Shown one piece after another: positions 8,645-18,753 of a DNA stretch of 64,000 nucleotides. Within the stretch, counting starts at the first letter, position 1, and each line of letters begins with the position of its first letter. Made by a program: the position numbers and the translations under genes. The notes below the pieces were generated by a model. That model was not told the origin of the DNA, did no database searches, and worked only from the letters and a program-made list of their open reading frames with translations. Source of the stretch: Brachybacterium halotolerans. GTDB taxonomy: Bacteria; Actinomycetota; Actinomycetes; Actinomycetales; Dermabacteraceae. Location: contig NZ_JAEDAJ010000003.1 in assembly GCF_016623465.1 (NCBI RefSeq), positions 137,275 through 201,274 of the forward strand. The letters are read 5' to 3'.

Positions 8645-9075
8645 GCGGGCACCGTCCGGGGTGCTGTGCCGCGCTCGGCGACGACCACGGCGGTCGCGAC
8701 GTCGGCGTCGTGGGAGAGGGAGAGGTGCAGGTGGGCGACGCCCTGGCGCTCGGCCGCGGCGAGGGTCGCCCCGGTGAGGACCAGGTAGGGCCGGCCCGCC
8801 GCCGTGCGCTCGACGGTCACGTCCTGCCACGAGTAGTCGCCGGGGGCGCCGAGCGCCTTGCCCACCGCCTCCTTCGCGGCGACGCGGGCCGCGCGCGAGG
8901 CGGGCGAGAGCCCGCGCTCGGACGGCGCGAGCAGACGATCGAGCAGGGCGGGCGTGCGAGCGGCGAGGGCGTCGAGGCGGGCGATGCCCACGACGTCGAC
9001 GCCCACGCCGACGACGACGCCGTCCTCGCGCGGCGCGAAGGCGCGCGAGGACGGCGGGAGCTGTGCGGGGGTCAC
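8641..9075 (-). CDS. acpS: holo-[acyl-carrier-protein] synthase
   Basis: This 144-residue protein transfers phosphopantetheine from CoA to acyl carrier protein. The Mg-binding aspartate is in GVGVDVVGIARL near the N-terminus and the second metal ligand is in RVAAKEAVGKALG. The C-terminus has LSLSHDADVATAVVV, usual for AcpS. The start is a GTG at 9075; a GATACT box 6 nt upstream suggests a leaderless transcript. It heads the six-gene operon ending with rimI. Confidence 0.92.
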   Translation of the reverse strand: MTPAQLPPSSRAFAPREDGVVVGVGVDVVGIARLDALAARTPALLDRLLAPSERGLSPASRAARVAAKEAVGKALGAPGDYSWQDVTVERTAAGRPYLVLTGATLAAAERQGVAHLHLSLSHDADVATAVVVAERGTAPRTVPA

Positions 9076-9081
9076 CCCGGC

Positions 9082-9087
9082 AGTATC
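9082..9087 (-). promoter_or_regulatory. possible -10 box of the acpS operon
   Basis: GATACT on the reverse strand keeps the A at position 2 and the T at position 6 and lies 6 nt before the acpS GTG. No Shine-Dalgarno sequence is present. The first position departs from TANNNT, so support is moderate. Confidence 0.4.
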
Positions 9088-9156
9088 ACATCGAAACGTG
9101 CGCGGGAGCGGGGCGCGAGCGAAGCGGGAGCAGGGCGGGCGCCCCCGCCCCGCGCC

Positions 9157-11025
9157 TCACTCGACGGTGACGGACTTCGCGAGGTTCCGCGGCTGGTCGA
9201 CGTCCAGGCCCTTGGCGGCGGCGAGCTCGCACGCGAAGATCTGCAGCGGGATCACCGTGAGCAGGGGCGCGAACAGGGTCCGGGTCGCGGGCACGCGCAG
9301 CACCACGTCGGAGTACGGGAGCACGTCGTCGTCGCCGTCCTCGGCGATCACGAGGGTGCGGGCCCCGCGGGCGCGCACCTCCTGGATGTTCGAGACGACC
9401 TTCGAGTGCAGGGAGTCGCGGCCGCGCGGCGAGGGCACGATCACGAAGACCGGCTGCCCCTCCTCCACGAGGGCGATCGGCCCGTGCTTGAGCTCGCCGG
9501 CGGCGAAGCCCTCGGCGTGGATGTACGCGATCTCCTTGAGCTTGAGCGCACCCTCGAGGGCGGTCGGGTAGCCGACGTGGCGGCCCAGGAACAGCACGCT
9601 GGAGACGTCGGCCATGGCGCGGGCGAGGTCGCCCACCTGCTCGGCGTCGTCGAGGACGCGCTGCACCTGCGCGGGCAGCTGGTCGAGGTCCTCCATGAGC
9701 GCGGCGATCTCGTCGGGGTACAGGTTCCCGCGCACCTGCGCGAGGTAGAGGCCCAGCAGGTAGCAGGCCGTGATCTGCCCCAGGTACGCCTTGGTGGAGG
9801 CGACAGCGATCTCGGGGCCGACGTGCAGGTAGAGCGCGGCGTCGGCCTCGCGCGGGATGGTCGAGCCGTGCGTGTTGCAGATGGCCACGACCTTGGCCCC
9901 CTGCTCCTGCGCGTGGCGCATGGCCATCAGGGTGTCCATGGTCTCGCCGGACTGGGAGATCGCGACCACGAGGGTCTTCTCGGTGACGATCGGATCGCGG
10001 TAGCGGAACTCGTGGGCGAGCTCGACCTCGGTGGGGATGCGGCACCAGTGCTCGATCGCGTACTTCGCGACGTTGCCGGCGTTCGCGGCAGTGCCGCAGG
10101 CGACGACGATGATCTTGTCGACGCTGCGCAGCACCGAGGGGTCGATGCTCATCTCGTCGAGGTGGAGCTTCCCGGACTCGATGCGTCCGCGCAGGGTGTC
10201 GGCGACGGCGGTGGCCTGCTCGTGGATCTCCTTGGCCATGAAGGAGTCGTGGCCGGCCTTCTGCGCCGCGGTCACGTCCCACTCGATGGTGAAGCGCTTG
10301 GGCTCGGGCACGAGCTCGCCCTCGAAGGTGGTGACGACGACCTCGTCCGCGGTGACGGTGACGATCTGGTCCTGGCCGATCTCGAGGGCCTCGCGGGTGG
10401 AGTCCACGAAGGCGGCGACGTCGGAGCCCAGGAAGTTCTCGCCCTCGCCGAGGCCGACGACGAGCGGGGAGTTGCGGCGGGCGGCGACCACGCGGTCGGG
10501 GGCGTCGCGGTGCACCGCGAGGAGCGTGAAGGCGCCCTCGAGGCGGGCGACGGCCGCGCGCATCGCGTCGGTGAGGTCACCGGTGCCCTGCATCTCGCGG
10601 GCGACCAGGTGCGCCGCGACCTCGGAGTCGGTCTCGGAGCGGAACGCGAAGCCCTCGGCCTCGAGCTCGGCGCGCAGGGCCGCGAAGTTCTCGATGATGC
10701 CGTTGTGCACGAGGGCGAGCTCGTCGTGCTTCCCGCCCAGGTGGGGGTGGGCGTTGTCGTCGGTGGGCGCGCCGTGGGTGGCCCAGCGGGTGTGGCCGAT
10801 CGCGACCGGGGAGGTGGTGTCCTCCTCGCCCGCGAGCGCGTCGCGCAGGTTCTGCAGCTTCCCGGCGCGCTTGGCGACGCGCACCGAGCCGTCGTCGATC
10901 ACCGCGATGCCCGCGGAGTCGTAGCCGCGGTACTCGAGGCGCGCGAGGCCTTGGAGGGCGACCTCGAGAGGACGGGGAGAGGGGGAGGCGGGGGCGGAGC
11001 CCACGTAGCCGACGATTCCACACAT
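9157..11025 (-). CDS. glmS: glutamine--fructose-6-phosphate aminotransferase (isomerizing)
   Basis: This 622-residue enzyme makes glucosamine-6-phosphate, the first step to UDP-GlcNAc. The mature N-terminal cysteine nucleophile is in MCGIVGYVG. The glutaminase domain covers about residues 1-240. Two SIS domains follow, with ISQSGETMDTL and the isomerase motif AEGFAAGELKHGPIAL. The protein ends in the conserved LAKSVTVE. No glmS ribozyme-like structure can fit because the predicted -10 box is only 7 nt from the ATG. glmM, the next pathway step, lies 1.3 kb away on the same strand. Confidence 0.96.
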   Translation of the reverse strand: MCGIVGYVGSAPASPSPRPLEVALQGLARLEYRGYDSAGIAVIDDGSVRVAKRAGKLQNLRDALAGEEDTTSPVAIGHTRWATHGAPTDDNAHPHLGGKHDELALVHNGIIENFAALRAELEAEGFAFRSETDSEVAAHLVAREMQGTGDLTDAMRAAVARLEGAFTLLAVHRDAPDRVVAARRNSPLVVGLGEGENFLGSDVAAFVDSTREALEIGQDQIVTVTADEVVVTTFEGELVPEPKRFTIEWDVTAAQKAGHDSFMAKEIHEQATAVADTLRGRIESGKLHLDEMSIDPSVLRSVDKIIVVACGTAANAGNVAKYAIEHWCRIPTEVELAHEFRYRDPIVTEKTLVVAISQSGETMDTLMAMRHAQEQGAKVVAICNTHGSTIPREADAALYLHVGPEIAVASTKAYLGQITACYLLGLYLAQVRGNLYPDEIAALMEDLDQLPAQVQRVLDDAEQVGDLARAMADVSSVLFLGRHVGYPTALEGALKLKEIAYIHAEGFAAGELKHGPIALVEEGQPVFVIVPSPRGRDSLHSKVVSNIQEVRARGARTLVIAEDGDDDVLPYSDVVLRVPATRTLFAPLLTVIPLQIFACELAAAKGLDVDQPRNLAKSVTVE

Positions 11026-11032
11026 GGCCCCG

Positions 11033-11038
11033 ACGCTA
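11033..11038 (-). promoter_or_regulatory. -10 box, predicted leaderless start of glmS
   Basis: TAGCGT on the reverse strand lies exactly 7 nt before the glmS ATG at 11025. The gap has no Shine-Dalgarno sequence. Confidence 0.5.
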
Positions 11039-11299
11039 GCGGGCGCGGACCCCTCGGCGCCCCCTGCGGCACGGGTCCGAGGGAGGCCTCGCTCACCTTC
11101 GCCGGGGCCCGTGCACGGCCCTGACGGGGAGTGCTCACGACCTGTCAGATTCGCGCACCGACCCCTGCGCGGTCCTGCGCGGAACGGTCATGCGGTGCCG
11201 CTCGTCCGCGTCCGTCGGGTCCCCGTGCCCCACCGTTCGCCTCCGCGACCCGGCCATTCGCGCCCGCGGGCCCCGCGGCCGATGGAACAATGGCTGACC

Positions 11300-12256
11300 A
11301 TGAGATCCCATGCGGTCCACGGATCGTTCACCCCCTTCGACGAGATCCGCCGCGAGGACTGGGCCCGGTTGTCGGACCAGACGCCCCTCCCCCTGACCGC
11401 CGAGGACGCCGAGAAGCTGCGGGGACTGGGCGACAAGCTGGACCTCGCGGAGATCGACGCGGTCTACCGCCCCATCACGCACCTGCTCAACATCCAGGTC
11501 GGCTCCGCGCAGGAGCTGCGACGGGCGCGCAGCGGCTTCCTCCACCAGGGCCTGCAGCGCACGCCCTACGTGATCGGCGTGGCGGGCTCGGTCGCGGTCG
11601 GCAAGTCCACGACCGGTCGTCTGCTGCGCGAGCTCATGGCGCGTCGGCCCGACACCCCGAACGTGCAGCTGGTGACGACCGACGGGTTCCTGCTGCCGAC
11701 GGCGGAGCTCGAGGCCCGCGGCATCCTGCACCGCAAGGGATTCCCCGAGAGCTACGACCGCAAGGCCCTGCTGCGCTTCGTCGCGGAGGTCAAGGCGGGC
11801 ACGGACCGCGTCGAGGCGCCCGTCTACTCCCACCTCGTCTACGACATCGTGCCCGATCAGAAGGTGGTCGTGGAGCGCCCCGACGTGCTCATCATCGAGG
11901 GGCTCAACGTGCTGCAGCCCCCGACGCCGCGCAGCGACGGCCGCCTGGGCGTCGCGGTCTCCGACTACTTCGACTTCTCCGTCTACGTCGACGCGCGCAC
12001 CGAGGACATCCGCCGCTGGTACATCGAGCGCTTCCTGCGTCTGCGGCAGACGGCCTTCTCCGATCCGCGCTCCTACTTCCATCGCTACTCGCGCCTGACC
12101 GATCAGGAGGCGCGCGCGACCGCGGAGAAGATCTGGGACGACGTCAACGGCCCGAACCTCGCGGAGAACGTCGCCCCCACGCGCGGCCGCGCGGACCTCG
12201 TGCTGCGCAAGGACGCCGAGCACCGCGTGCGCAGCGTCCTGCTGCGCAGGGTCTGA
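11300..12256 (+). CDS. coaA: type I pantothenate kinase
   Basis: This 318-residue enzyme phosphorylates pantothenate, the first step of CoA synthesis. The P-loop GVAGSVAVGKSTT is near residue 92. TTDGFLLP, HRKGFPESYD and ILIIEGLNVLQ-type motifs (here LIIEGLNVLQ) follow, all characteristic of the bacterial type I enzyme. ATG codons at 11282 and 11300 are in frame; 11300 gives the usual family length and begins just before the first conserved residues. Neither has a good Shine-Dalgarno site. AACAAT 8 nt before 11300 may be a -10 box. It is divergent from glmS and convergent with glmM. Confidence 0.93.
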   Translation: MRSHAVHGSFTPFDEIRREDWARLSDQTPLPLTAEDAEKLRGLGDKLDLAEIDAVYRPITHLLNIQVGSAQELRRARSGFLHQGLQRTPYVIGVAGSVAVGKSTTGRLLRELMARRPDTPNVQLVTTDGFLLPTAELEARGILHRKGFPESYDRKALLRFVAEVKAGTDRVEAPVYSHLVYDIVPDQKVVVERPDVLIIEGLNVLQPPTPRSDGRLGVAVSDYFDFSVYVDARTEDIRRWYIERFLRLRQTAFSDPRSYFHRYSRLTDQEARATAEKIWDDVNGPNLAENVAPTRGRADLVLRKDAEHRVRSVLLRRV

Positions 12257-12276
12257 GAGCCGCGGGAGAGGACGGA

Positions 12277-12308
12277 GAAGGGGCCGACGGTTTCCCGTCG
12301 GCCCCTTC
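12277..12308. terminator. terminator hairpin between coaA and glmM
   Basis: Arms 12277-12290 and 12295-12308 form a perfect 14-bp stem closed by a TTTC loop, in the gap between convergent coaA and glmM. It can serve both strands. Confidence 0.75.
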
Positions 12309-12310
12309 CT

Positions 12311-12344
12311 CAGACCCTCAGAGCGAACAGACCCTCAGAGCGAG
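12311..12344. repeat. 17-bp tandem duplication at the glmM 3' end
   Basis: The units 12311-12327 and 12328-12344 are identical except for the last base. The right-hand copy contains the glmM stop codon (12335-12337), so the stop region has been duplicated downstream of the gene. Confidence 0.8.
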
Positions 12345-13681
12345 AGGCGCTCGCGCACGACCGCCGCGAGCTTCTCGGCGGCCGTGGTCGCGACCTCGTC
12401 GCTCGGGGCCTCGACCATCACGCGCACCACGGGCTCGGTGCCCGAGGGGCGCAGCAGCACCCGGCCGCTCTCGCCGAGCTCGGCCTCGGCCGCAGCGACC
12501 GCGTCGAGCACGCTCCGGTCGATCGAGGCACGGGCCTTGTCGACCCCCTTGACGTTGATGAGCGCCTGCGGGAGGCGGGTCATGACGTCGGCCAGCTCGC
12601 GCGCGCTGCGGCCGGTCGTGGCGATGCGCTGCAGCAGGTGCAGGGCGGTCAGCTCGCCGTCGCCGGTGGTGGCGTGCGCGGCCATGATCACGTGCCCGGA
12701 CTGCTCCCCGCCCAGCGAGTAGCCGCCCAGGTTCATCTCCTCGAGCACGTAGCGGTCGCCCACGGAGGTCTGCCCGAGGGTGATCCCGTGCTCCTTCATG
12801 GCGATCTTCAGGCCCAGGTTGCTCATCACGGTGACGACGAGGACGTCGTCGTGCAGCTGCCCGCGCTCCTTGAGGTCCAGGGCGAGGATCGCCATGATCT
12901 GGTCGCCGTCGATCTCGCGGCCCTCGGCGTCGACCGCGAGGCAGCGATCGGCGTCGCCGTCGAAGGCCACGCCGACGTCCGCCCCGTGCTCGACGACGGC
13001 CGCCTGCAGCTTCTCGAGGTGCGTCGAGCCGCAGTCCTCGTTGATCTGCTTGCCGTCGCTGCGGTCGCCGATCACGTGCACGGTCGCGCCTGCGCCGCGC
13101 AGGGCGGCGGGAGCGGTCTCGGAGGCGGCGCCGTTCGCGCAGTCGGCGACGACGGTGAGGCCGGTCAGCGGGCCGTCGAGCGTCGAGACCAGGTGCTCGA
13201 CGTACTGCTCGACCGCTCCGCCGTAGTCGCGGATGGTGCCGACCTCGGTGTCCAGGGGCCGCTGCCACTGCTCGCCGAGGCGGGCCTCGATCGCGTCCTC
13301 GACCTCGTCGGGCAGCTTGGTGCCGCCGCGTGCGAAGAACTTGATGCCGTTGTCGGCAGAGGGGTTGTGGGAGGCGGAGATCATCACGCCGAGGTCCGCG
13401 CTCGAGGTCTTCACGAGATGGGCGAGCCCGGGGGTGGGGAGGATCCCGGCGTCCTCGACGTCGACGCCCGCGGAGGCGAGGCCCGCGCACACGGCGGCGC
13501 TCAGGAAGTCGCCCGACGGGCGGGTGTCGCGGGCCACGATCGCCCGGGCGCGGGCGCCGTCGAAGGCGCCGAAGGTCGCGAGCACGTGGGCGGCGGCGAC
13601 CGAGAGGTCGACCGCGAGCTCCGCGGTGATGTCCACGTTCGCGGTGCCGCGCACCCCGTCGGTGCCGAACAGTCGTGCCAC
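12335..13681 (-). CDS. glmM: phosphoglucosamine mutase
   Basis: This 448-residue enzyme converts glucosamine-6-P to glucosamine-1-P. It opens with LFGTDGVRG. The phosphoserine loop is [12 protein letters not shown] near residue 100, the metal-binding loop is DGDADR, and the phosphate-binding loop is [14 protein letters not shown] at the C-terminus. The start is a GTG at 13681 with GAGGAG 6-7 nt upstream; the open frame beyond it is not conserved. The gene acts directly after GlmS, encoded on the same strand with only coaA between them. Confidence 0.95.
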   Translation of the reverse strand: MARLFGTDGVRGTANVDITAELAVDLSVAAAHVLATFGAFDGARARAIVARDTRPSGDFLSAAVCAGLASAGVDVEDAGILPTPGLAHLVKTSSADLGVMISASHNPSADNGIKFFARGGTKLPDEVEDAIEARLGEQWQRPLDTEVGTIRDYGGAVEQYVEHLVSTLDGPLTGLTVVADCANGAASETAPAALRGAGATVHVIGDRSDGKQINEDCGSTHLEKLQAAVVEHGADVGVAFDGDADRCLAVDAEGREIDGDQIMAILALDLKERGQLHDDVLVVTVMSNLGLKIAMKEHGITLGQTSVGDRYVLEEMNLGGYSLGGEQSGHVIMAAHATTGDGELTALHLLQRIATTGRSARELADVMTRLPQALINVKGVDKARASIDRSVLDAVAAAEAELGESGRVLLRPSGTEPVVRVMVEAPSDEVATTAAEKLAAVVRERLSL

Positions 13682-13834
13682 AGGGGTCTCCTCGGGATGG
13701 ATGCTGGAAGCCGGGTGCTGGCGCGGGGCGCCGCCCGGGCAGGGTACCGCGATGGGCTCGCGGTCCTCTGGGCGACGCCACCGACGTGGCGCGTCGCTCG
13801 CTGTGGACGGGCACCGCCGTGCCCCGCGCGGCAG

Positions 13835-13840
13835 TAGCCT
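13835..13840 (+). promoter_or_regulatory. -10 box, predicted leaderless start of the SNF2 helicase gene
   Basis: TAGCCT lies exactly 7 nt before the ATG at 13848. GGAGG occurs in the gap but only 2 nt from the ATG, too close for a normal Shine-Dalgarno site. Confidence 0.5.
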
Positions 13841-13847
13841 GGAGGGT

Positions 13848-16800
13848 ATGCCCACTGCGGACCTGCTGCCCCACGTGCCGCCCACGGTGATCACCCACCA
13901 GGTGGGGAGCCGGGCCGCGGGCCACGGCCTCGCCTACGCCCGCGAGGGCCGCGTCGAGGATCTCGTCTGGGACGTCGACAGCGGGACCGTCACGGCCGAC
14001 GTCCAGGGCAGCGCGGGCTCCCCCTATCGCACGGTCGTCACCCTCGCCGAGTACGAGGAGGACGCGGTCTCCCGCCGCTTCCTGCCCGCCGAGCCGGGCG
14101 GGCTGTGGCGCCCCCGTCGCTCCCGCTGCTCGTGCCCGATCGGCGCGGACTGCAAGCACGTCGCCGCGGTGCTCTATCACCTCGACGACCTCGGCGCGGC
14201 CGAGGAGAGGCGCGAGACGCCCGCCGAGTGGCGCAGCGTGCTGCGCCCCCTGCTCACCGAGTCCCCGAGCGAGGAGGTCCCCCAGCCCCTCGCCATCCGC
14301 TTCGACCTCGAGGTCTCGCGGGTGGGACCTGGGGTCTCCCGCCTGCGCCGCGAGACCGCGACCCCCGCGCTGCTCGCCGAGGGCGGCGACCTCTGGCTGG
14401 GCCTGCGGCCGATGACGATGGGGCGCAAGGGCACCTGGATCAAGGGCGGGCTCTCCTGGCGCACGTTCGAGTTCCGGATGGCCGGCCGCGCCTACCACAC
14501 GGGCCACGCCGAGGCCCTGACCCGCATGTTCGCCTCCGCCACGGCCGAGCGCTCGTACGCGAGCGGCTCGATCGAGCACCTCTGGCTGAACTCCATCGGC
14601 TCCCCGCTGATCTGGCAGTCCCTCGCGTACGCGCGCGACGCCGGCGTCGAGTTCCTGCCGGGCGACGGCCTGCGCGCGATCGAGCTGGCGTCTGTCGGCG
14701 CGGTCGAGGTGGACCTGCGCATCCCCGAGGGCGGCAGCGACCTCCAGGTCCTCCCCCGCATCACCCTCGAGGGCCAGGACGTCGCGCAGGCCCGGCCGCT
14801 GGGCACCGCGGGCGTGATCGCCCTGGACGACCCCTCGGCGCCGACGGACGACGGCTCGCGCTCGCGCGCCACGGGCTTCTCGGCGCGGATCGCGCCCGTC
14901 GGCTCCCCGATCCCGACGGCCCTGCAGCGCCTCTTCCAGCGGCCCGAGCCGCTCGTCGTGCCCGGAGAGGACCGCGAGGACTTCCTCGAGGACGCATACC
15001 CGCGCCTGCGCACTGTCACGCGCGTGACCAGCAGCGACGGCAGCGTCGAGATGCCGGCGATCGAGCCCGCGACCCTGCACCTGGCCGCCGCCTACGCCCC
15101 CGACGACCGCCTCTCGCTCACCTGGACCTGGCGCTACCACGACCCCGCCCGCACCCTGCCCATGGACCAGCGCCAGGGCGTGCGCCGCGACGTGGCCCAC
15201 GAGGACGAGGTGCTCGCCCGGGTGAGGACGCTGTGGCCGACGGCCGGCGGCGACGCCCCCGAGCAGCTGAGCGGCCCGGACACGGCCCGCTTCTCCGAGC
15301 ACGTGCTCGACGAGCTCGGCGGTCTGCCGCATGTGCGCACCGAGATCGTCGGCACCCGCCACGCCTACCGCGAGCTCGACGGCGCCCCGAAGGTGCGCAT
15401 CACCCAGCAGCAGTCCCCCGGCAAGCACGACTGGTTCGACCTGGGCTTCGAGATCACCATCGACGGCCGGCAGATCCCCTTCCCCACCCTGTTCGTCGCG
15501 CTCGCGCAGGGCAGGACCCGGATCATGCTCCCGGACAAGACGTACTTCTCCCTGGACAACCCCGCCTTCGACGCCCTGCGCGAGCTCATCGCCGAGGGCG
15601 AGGCCCTCGCCGAGTGGGACCCGCAGCAGCAGTCCATCAGCCGCTTCCAGGTCGGCATGTGGGAGGACCTCGAGGAGATCGCGGAGTCCGCCGAGGCGAG
15701 CGCGGAGTGGGAGCGCACCGTCGGCGCCCTGCAGGACGCGGGCGACCTGACCCCGCCCCCGCTCCCCCGCGCCCTCACGGCTGACCTGCGCGACTACCAG
15801 CGCGACGGCTACTCCTGGCTCGCCTTCCTCTTCCATCACGGGCTGGGCGGGGTGCTGGCCGACGACATGGGCCTGGGCAAGACCGTGCAGACCCTGGCCC
15901 TCATCGCCCACGCGCGCGAGAGCGCTCCGGTCGTCGTCGACGGGGCCGACGGCTCGGTCTCCGACGCGCCGCCGCCGTTCCTCGTCGTCGCCCCCTCCTC
16001 TGTGCTCCCGGTGTGGCGCGCGGAGGCCGAGCGCTTCGCCCCGGACCTCGACGTGCGGCTCGTCGACCGCACCTCCCGCGCCCGCGGCGAGGATCTCGCC
16101 GAGACGGTGCGCGGCGCGGACCTCGTGGTCACGAGCTACACCGTGCTGCGCATCGATGACGACGAGTTCGCGCGCGAGCAGTTCCAGGGGCTCGTGCTCG
16201 ACGAGGCGCAGTTCGTGAAGAACCGCCGTTCGCGCACGCACCAGGCGGCGAAGAACGTGCGCGCCTCGTTCCACCTCGCGATCACCGGCACCCCGATGGA
16301 GAACTCCCTGGACGACCTGTGGTCGATCCTCGAGATCGCCGCGCCCGGCCTGCTGGGCCCCGCCATCGGGTTCCGCCAGCGCTTCACCCTGCCCATCGAG
16401 AGCGGCGAGCACCCCGAGCGGATGGACGTGCTGCGCTCCCGGCTGCGGCCGTTCATGCTGCGGCGCACCAAGGAGATGGTCGCCTCCGAGCTCCCCGAGA
16501 AGCAGGAGCAGGTCGTGAAGGTCGAGCTGGGCCCCGATCACAGGGCGCTCTACGACTCGGTGCTCCAGCGCGAGCGCAAGAAGGTGCTCGGCCTCATCGA
16601 CACGGACCTCGATCGCAATCGCTTCATCGTCTTCCGCTCCCTGACCCTGCTGCGGATGATGGCGCTGGACCCGTCGATCGTCGACGCCGAGGCCCACGGC
16701 GACGTGCCGAGCTCGAAGCTCGAGGCGCTCTTCGACCGTCTCGAGGAGGTCCTGGGCGACGGCCACCGGGTGCTGCTGTTCAGCCAGTTCACCTCCCACC

Positions 16801-17213
16801 TACGGCACGTGGCCGACGAGCTCACGATGCGAGGGGTCGACTTCAGCTACCTGGACGGCTCGACCCGCGATCGCGACGCCGCCGTGCGGGAGTTCCGCGA
16901 GGGCGATGCGCCGGTCTTCCTCATCTCGCTGAAGGCGGGCGGCTTCGGCCTGACCCTCACGGAGGCCGACTACGTGTTCCTGCTGGACCCGTGGTGGAAC
17001 CCGGCGGCGGAGAACCAGGCCGTCGATCGCGCCCACCGCATCGGCCAGGAGCGCCAGGTGATGGTGTTCCGGATGGTCGCCGAGGACACGATCGAGGAGA
17101 AGGTCCTCGCCCTGCAGCAGCGCAAGGCAGCCCTCTTCGACTCCCTGACCGACGGCGGGAAGGCGTTCCGCTCGGGGATCACCGCGCAGGACATCCGCGA
17201 GCTGCTCGAGTAG
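13848..17213 (+). CDS. SWIM zinc-finger SNF2-family helicase
   Basis: This 1121-residue protein is a predicted DNA-dependent ATPase that remodels protein-DNA complexes. A SWIM zinc finger ([11 protein letters not shown]) lies near residues 94-104. A long non-catalytic middle region follows. The SNF2 helicase core begins near 640: Walker A DMGLGKT at about 674, box II DEAQ at about 784, TGTPMENSL, then the C-terminal lobe ending with [19 protein letters not shown] near 1060. Similar long SWIM-SNF2 proteins occur across Actinobacteria; their role is not established. The start at 13848 is chosen from the -10 box 7 nt upstream. It stands alone on the plus strand between glmM and rpsI. Confidence 0.92.
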   Translation: MPTADLLPHVPPTVITHQVGSRAAGHGLAYAREGRVEDLVWDVDSGTVTADVQGSAGSPYRTVVTLAEYEEDAVSRRFLPAEPGGLWRPRRSRCSCPIGADCKHVAAVLYHLDDLGAAEERRETPAEWRSVLRPLLTESPSEEVPQPLAIRFDLEVSRVGPGVSRLRRETATPALLAEGGDLWLGLRPMTMGRKGTWIKGGLSWRTFEFRMAGRAYHTGHAEALTRMFASATAERSYASGSIEHLWLNSIGSPLIWQSLAYARDAGVEFLPGDGLRAIELASVGAVEVDLRIPEGGSDLQVLPRITLEGQDVAQARPLGTAGVIALDDPSAPTDDGSRSRATGFSARIAPVGSPIPTALQRLFQRPEPLVVPGEDREDFLEDAYPRLRTVTRVTSSDGSVEMPAIEPATLHLAAAYAPDDRLSLTWTWRYHDPARTLPMDQRQGVRRDVAHEDEVLARVRTLWPTAGGDAPEQLSGPDTARFSEHVLDELGGLPHVRTEIVGTRHAYRELDGAPKVRITQQQSPGKHDWFDLGFEITIDGRQIPFPTLFVALAQGRTRIMLPDKTYFSLDNPAFDALRELIAEGEALAEWDPQQQSISRFQVGMWEDLEEIAESAEASAEWERTVGALQDAGDLTPPPLPRALTADLRDYQRDGYSWLAFLFHHGLGGVLADDMGLGKTVQTLALIAHARESAPVVVDGADGSVSDAPPPFLVVAPSSVLPVWRAEAERFAPDLDVRLVDRTSRARGEDLAETVRGADLVVTSYTVLRIDDDEFAREQFQGLVLDEAQFVKNRRSRTHQAAKNVRASFHLAITGTPMENSLDDLWSILEIAAPGLLGPAIGFRQRFTLPIESGEHPERMDVLRSRLRPFMLRRTKEMVASELPEKQEQVVKVELGPDHRALYDSVLQRERKKVLGLIDTDLDRNRFIVFRSLTLLRMMALDPSIVDAEAHGDVPSSKLEALFDRLEEVLGDGHRVLLFSQFTSHLRHVADELTMRGVDFSYLDGSTRDRDAAVREFREGDAPVFLISLKAGGFGLTLTEADYVFLLDPWWNPAAENQAVDRAHRIGQERQVMVFRMVAEDTIEEKVLALQQRKAALFDSLTDGGKAFRSGITAQDIRELLE

Positions 17214-17254
17214 GGGCCGGCGCGGCGCTCCCCGCCCCCTCCCCACCCGGGACA

Positions 17255-17292
17255 CGAAGAACCCCGCCACCAGCAGGTGACGGGGTTCTTCG
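17255..17292. terminator. terminator hairpin between the helicase gene and rpsI
   Basis: Arms CGAAGAACCCCG (17255-17266) and its complement (17281-17292) form a 12-bp stem. It sits between the two convergent genes and may act on both. Confidence 0.7.
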
Positions 17293-17350
17293 GTGCGGAG
17301 CCGGCAGCAGGGCCGGGGCTCTCCGCGTCGATCGCGGTGATCGGGTCCGA

Positions 17351-17842
17351 TCAGCGCTTCGAGTACTGCGGGGCCTTGCGGGCCTTCTTGAGACCGGCCT
17401 TCTTGCGCTCGATGACGCGGGCGTCGCGGCTCAGGAAGCCGGCCTTCTTGAGCGCGGGACGGTTGTTGTCCCGGTCGATCTCGTTGAGCGCGCGGGCCAC
17501 GCCCAGGCGCAGGGCGCCGGCCTGGCCGGAGGCGCCGCCGCCGTTGATGCGGGCGACGACGTCGAAGCGGCCCTGGAGGTCGAGCACCTTGAAGGGCTCG
17601 TTGACCTCCTGCTGGTGCACCTTGTTCGGGAAGTACTCCTCGAGGCTGCGGCCGTTCACGGTCCAGGTGCCGGTGCCGGGCACCAGGCGGACGCGGGCGA
17701 CGGCCTGCTTGCGGCGACCGGTGCCGCCACCGGGGGCGGTGATCGACTGGCCGGTGCCGACAGCCGCCTCAGCGGTGGACTCGGTCGTGAAGTTGGTCGG
17801 GGTCTCGTCGAGGGTCTCGACGGTCTCGGTGGTCTCTGTCAC
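17351..17842 (-). CDS. rpsI: 30S ribosomal protein S9
   Basis: This 163-residue protein of the small subunit has about 40 extra Thr/Glu-rich residues at the N-terminus before the conserved [12 protein letters not shown]. The S9 core ends with the basic tail KAPQYSKR, which reaches the decoding site tRNA. It follows rplM by 51 nt, the universal L13-S9 pair, and ends near a strong hairpin. Confidence 0.97.
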   Translation of the reverse strand: MTETTETVETLDETPTNFTTESTAEAAVGTGQSITAPGGGTGRRKQAVARVRLVPGTGTWTVNGRSLEEYFPNKVHQQEVNEPFKVLDLQGRFDVVARINGGGASGQAGALRLGVARALNEIDRDNNRPALKKAGFLSRDARVIERKKAGLKKARKAPQYSKR

Positions 17843-17893
17843 GGTTCTCCTCAGTATGTTCCGTGCGGCAGGGCGAGCGCGGGGCGCGCCCGC

Positions 17894-18337
17894 TTACTGC
17901 GCCACCTGGTCGAAGGTGAATTCGGTGGGCTGCTGTGCCTTGTGGGGGTGCTCCGGGCCGGCGTAGACCTTGAGCTTCTTGAGCTGCTGGGTCGCCAGCT
18001 TGTTCTTCGGGAGCATCCCGCGGACAGCCTTCTCGACCGCGCGCTCGGGGTAGGTCTCGAGGAGCTCGGAGTAGGGGATGGCGCGGAGGCCGCCCGGGTA
18101 GCCGGAGTGGCGGTATGCCAGCTTGGCCTCGCGCTTGTTGCCGGTCAGGGCAACCTTGTCAGCGTTGATGATGATGACGAAGTCGCCTGCATCCACGTGG
18201 GGTGCGAAGACCGGCTTGTGCTTTCCCCGCAGGAGCTGAGCAGCCTGGGAAGCGAGCCGGCCGAGGACGACATCCGTTGCGTCGATGACGTACCAGGAGC
18301 GCTCGACATCGTCGGGCTTCGGGGTGAACGTACGCAC
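17894..18337 (-). CDS. rplM: 50S ribosomal protein L13
   Basis: This 147-residue large-subunit protein has the L13 hallmarks [18 protein letters not shown] and VRGMLPKN. The start is a GTG at 18337 with GAAGG upstream; that gives the standard L13 length. It is first in the rplM-rpsI operon and is preceded by a leader of about 275 nt. Confidence 0.97.
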   Translation of the reverse strand: MRTFTPKPDDVERSWYVIDATDVVLGRLASQAAQLLRGKHKPVFAPHVDAGDFVIIINADKVALTGNKREAKLAYRHSGYPGGLRAIPYSELLETYPERAVEKAVRGMLPKNKLATQQLKKLKVYAGPEHPHKAQQPTEFTFDQVAQ

Positions 18338-18617
18338 TCGTGCCTTCTTCTCTCGTCGTGTGTGCCCCGCATGGATCAGGGGCGCGCGGATGCACGCCCC
18401 CGGGGGCACGATTCGATCTGGACCGTGGACACGCTTCCTTCGGTTAAAGCATGGCCGTCTCGTCGCGCCTGGATCCCGCCCCGTCGGTCGCGGGCCGCGG
18501 TGATGAAGCGCGGATCGCTGCTGACGGTGAGACCCTCGATGCGTGTGAGGAACCCTGCTCGCGCCGGCGTGAGCTTCGGCTGCGGTTCGGGTGCACATCT
18601 GGGCACGTCGACTCGCC
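18338..18617 (-). promoter_or_regulatory. long 5' leader of rplM-rpsI
   Basis: The predicted transcription start near 18611 leaves about 275 untranslated nt before rplM. No gene is seen in it. Positions 18427-18456 can fold into a hairpin of about ten pairs with a short loop. Autoregulatory leaders are known for L13 operons in other phyla; this one is only a candidate. Confidence 0.5.
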
Positions 18618-18647
18618 ATGATAGCCGGGCGGACGAGGGCCGGTCAA
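18618..18647 (-). promoter_or_regulatory. promoter of rplM-rpsI
   Basis: On the reverse strand TTGACC (18642-18647) and TATCAT (18618-18623) are separated by 18 bp, a close match to a housekeeping sigma-70 promoter. It is one of the strongest promoters in the window. The 106 nt between it and the end of truA hold nothing recognised. Confidence 0.75.
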
Positions 18648-18753
18648 TGCCGCGCGTGCCTGCCGACCTGCGAGAACGCTCGCTGTGGTCGATTCCACTC
18701 CGAGCTGTCTCCCGCGCGGCCGCCGGGCCGTCACCCGCGCAGCCGGCGGGCCG

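Noticed and set aside
11026..11299. A glmS ribozyme or other riboswitch between glmS and coaA
   Set aside because: The predicted glmS start site is 7 nt from its ATG, leaving no room for a leader, and no ribozyme-like structure was recognised.
12318..16799. A minus-strand open frame of nearly 1500 codons
   Set aside because: It lies opposite the SNF2 helicase and glmM in another frame, its composition is Arg/Gly/His-rich, and it matches no protein family; high GC removes stop codons.
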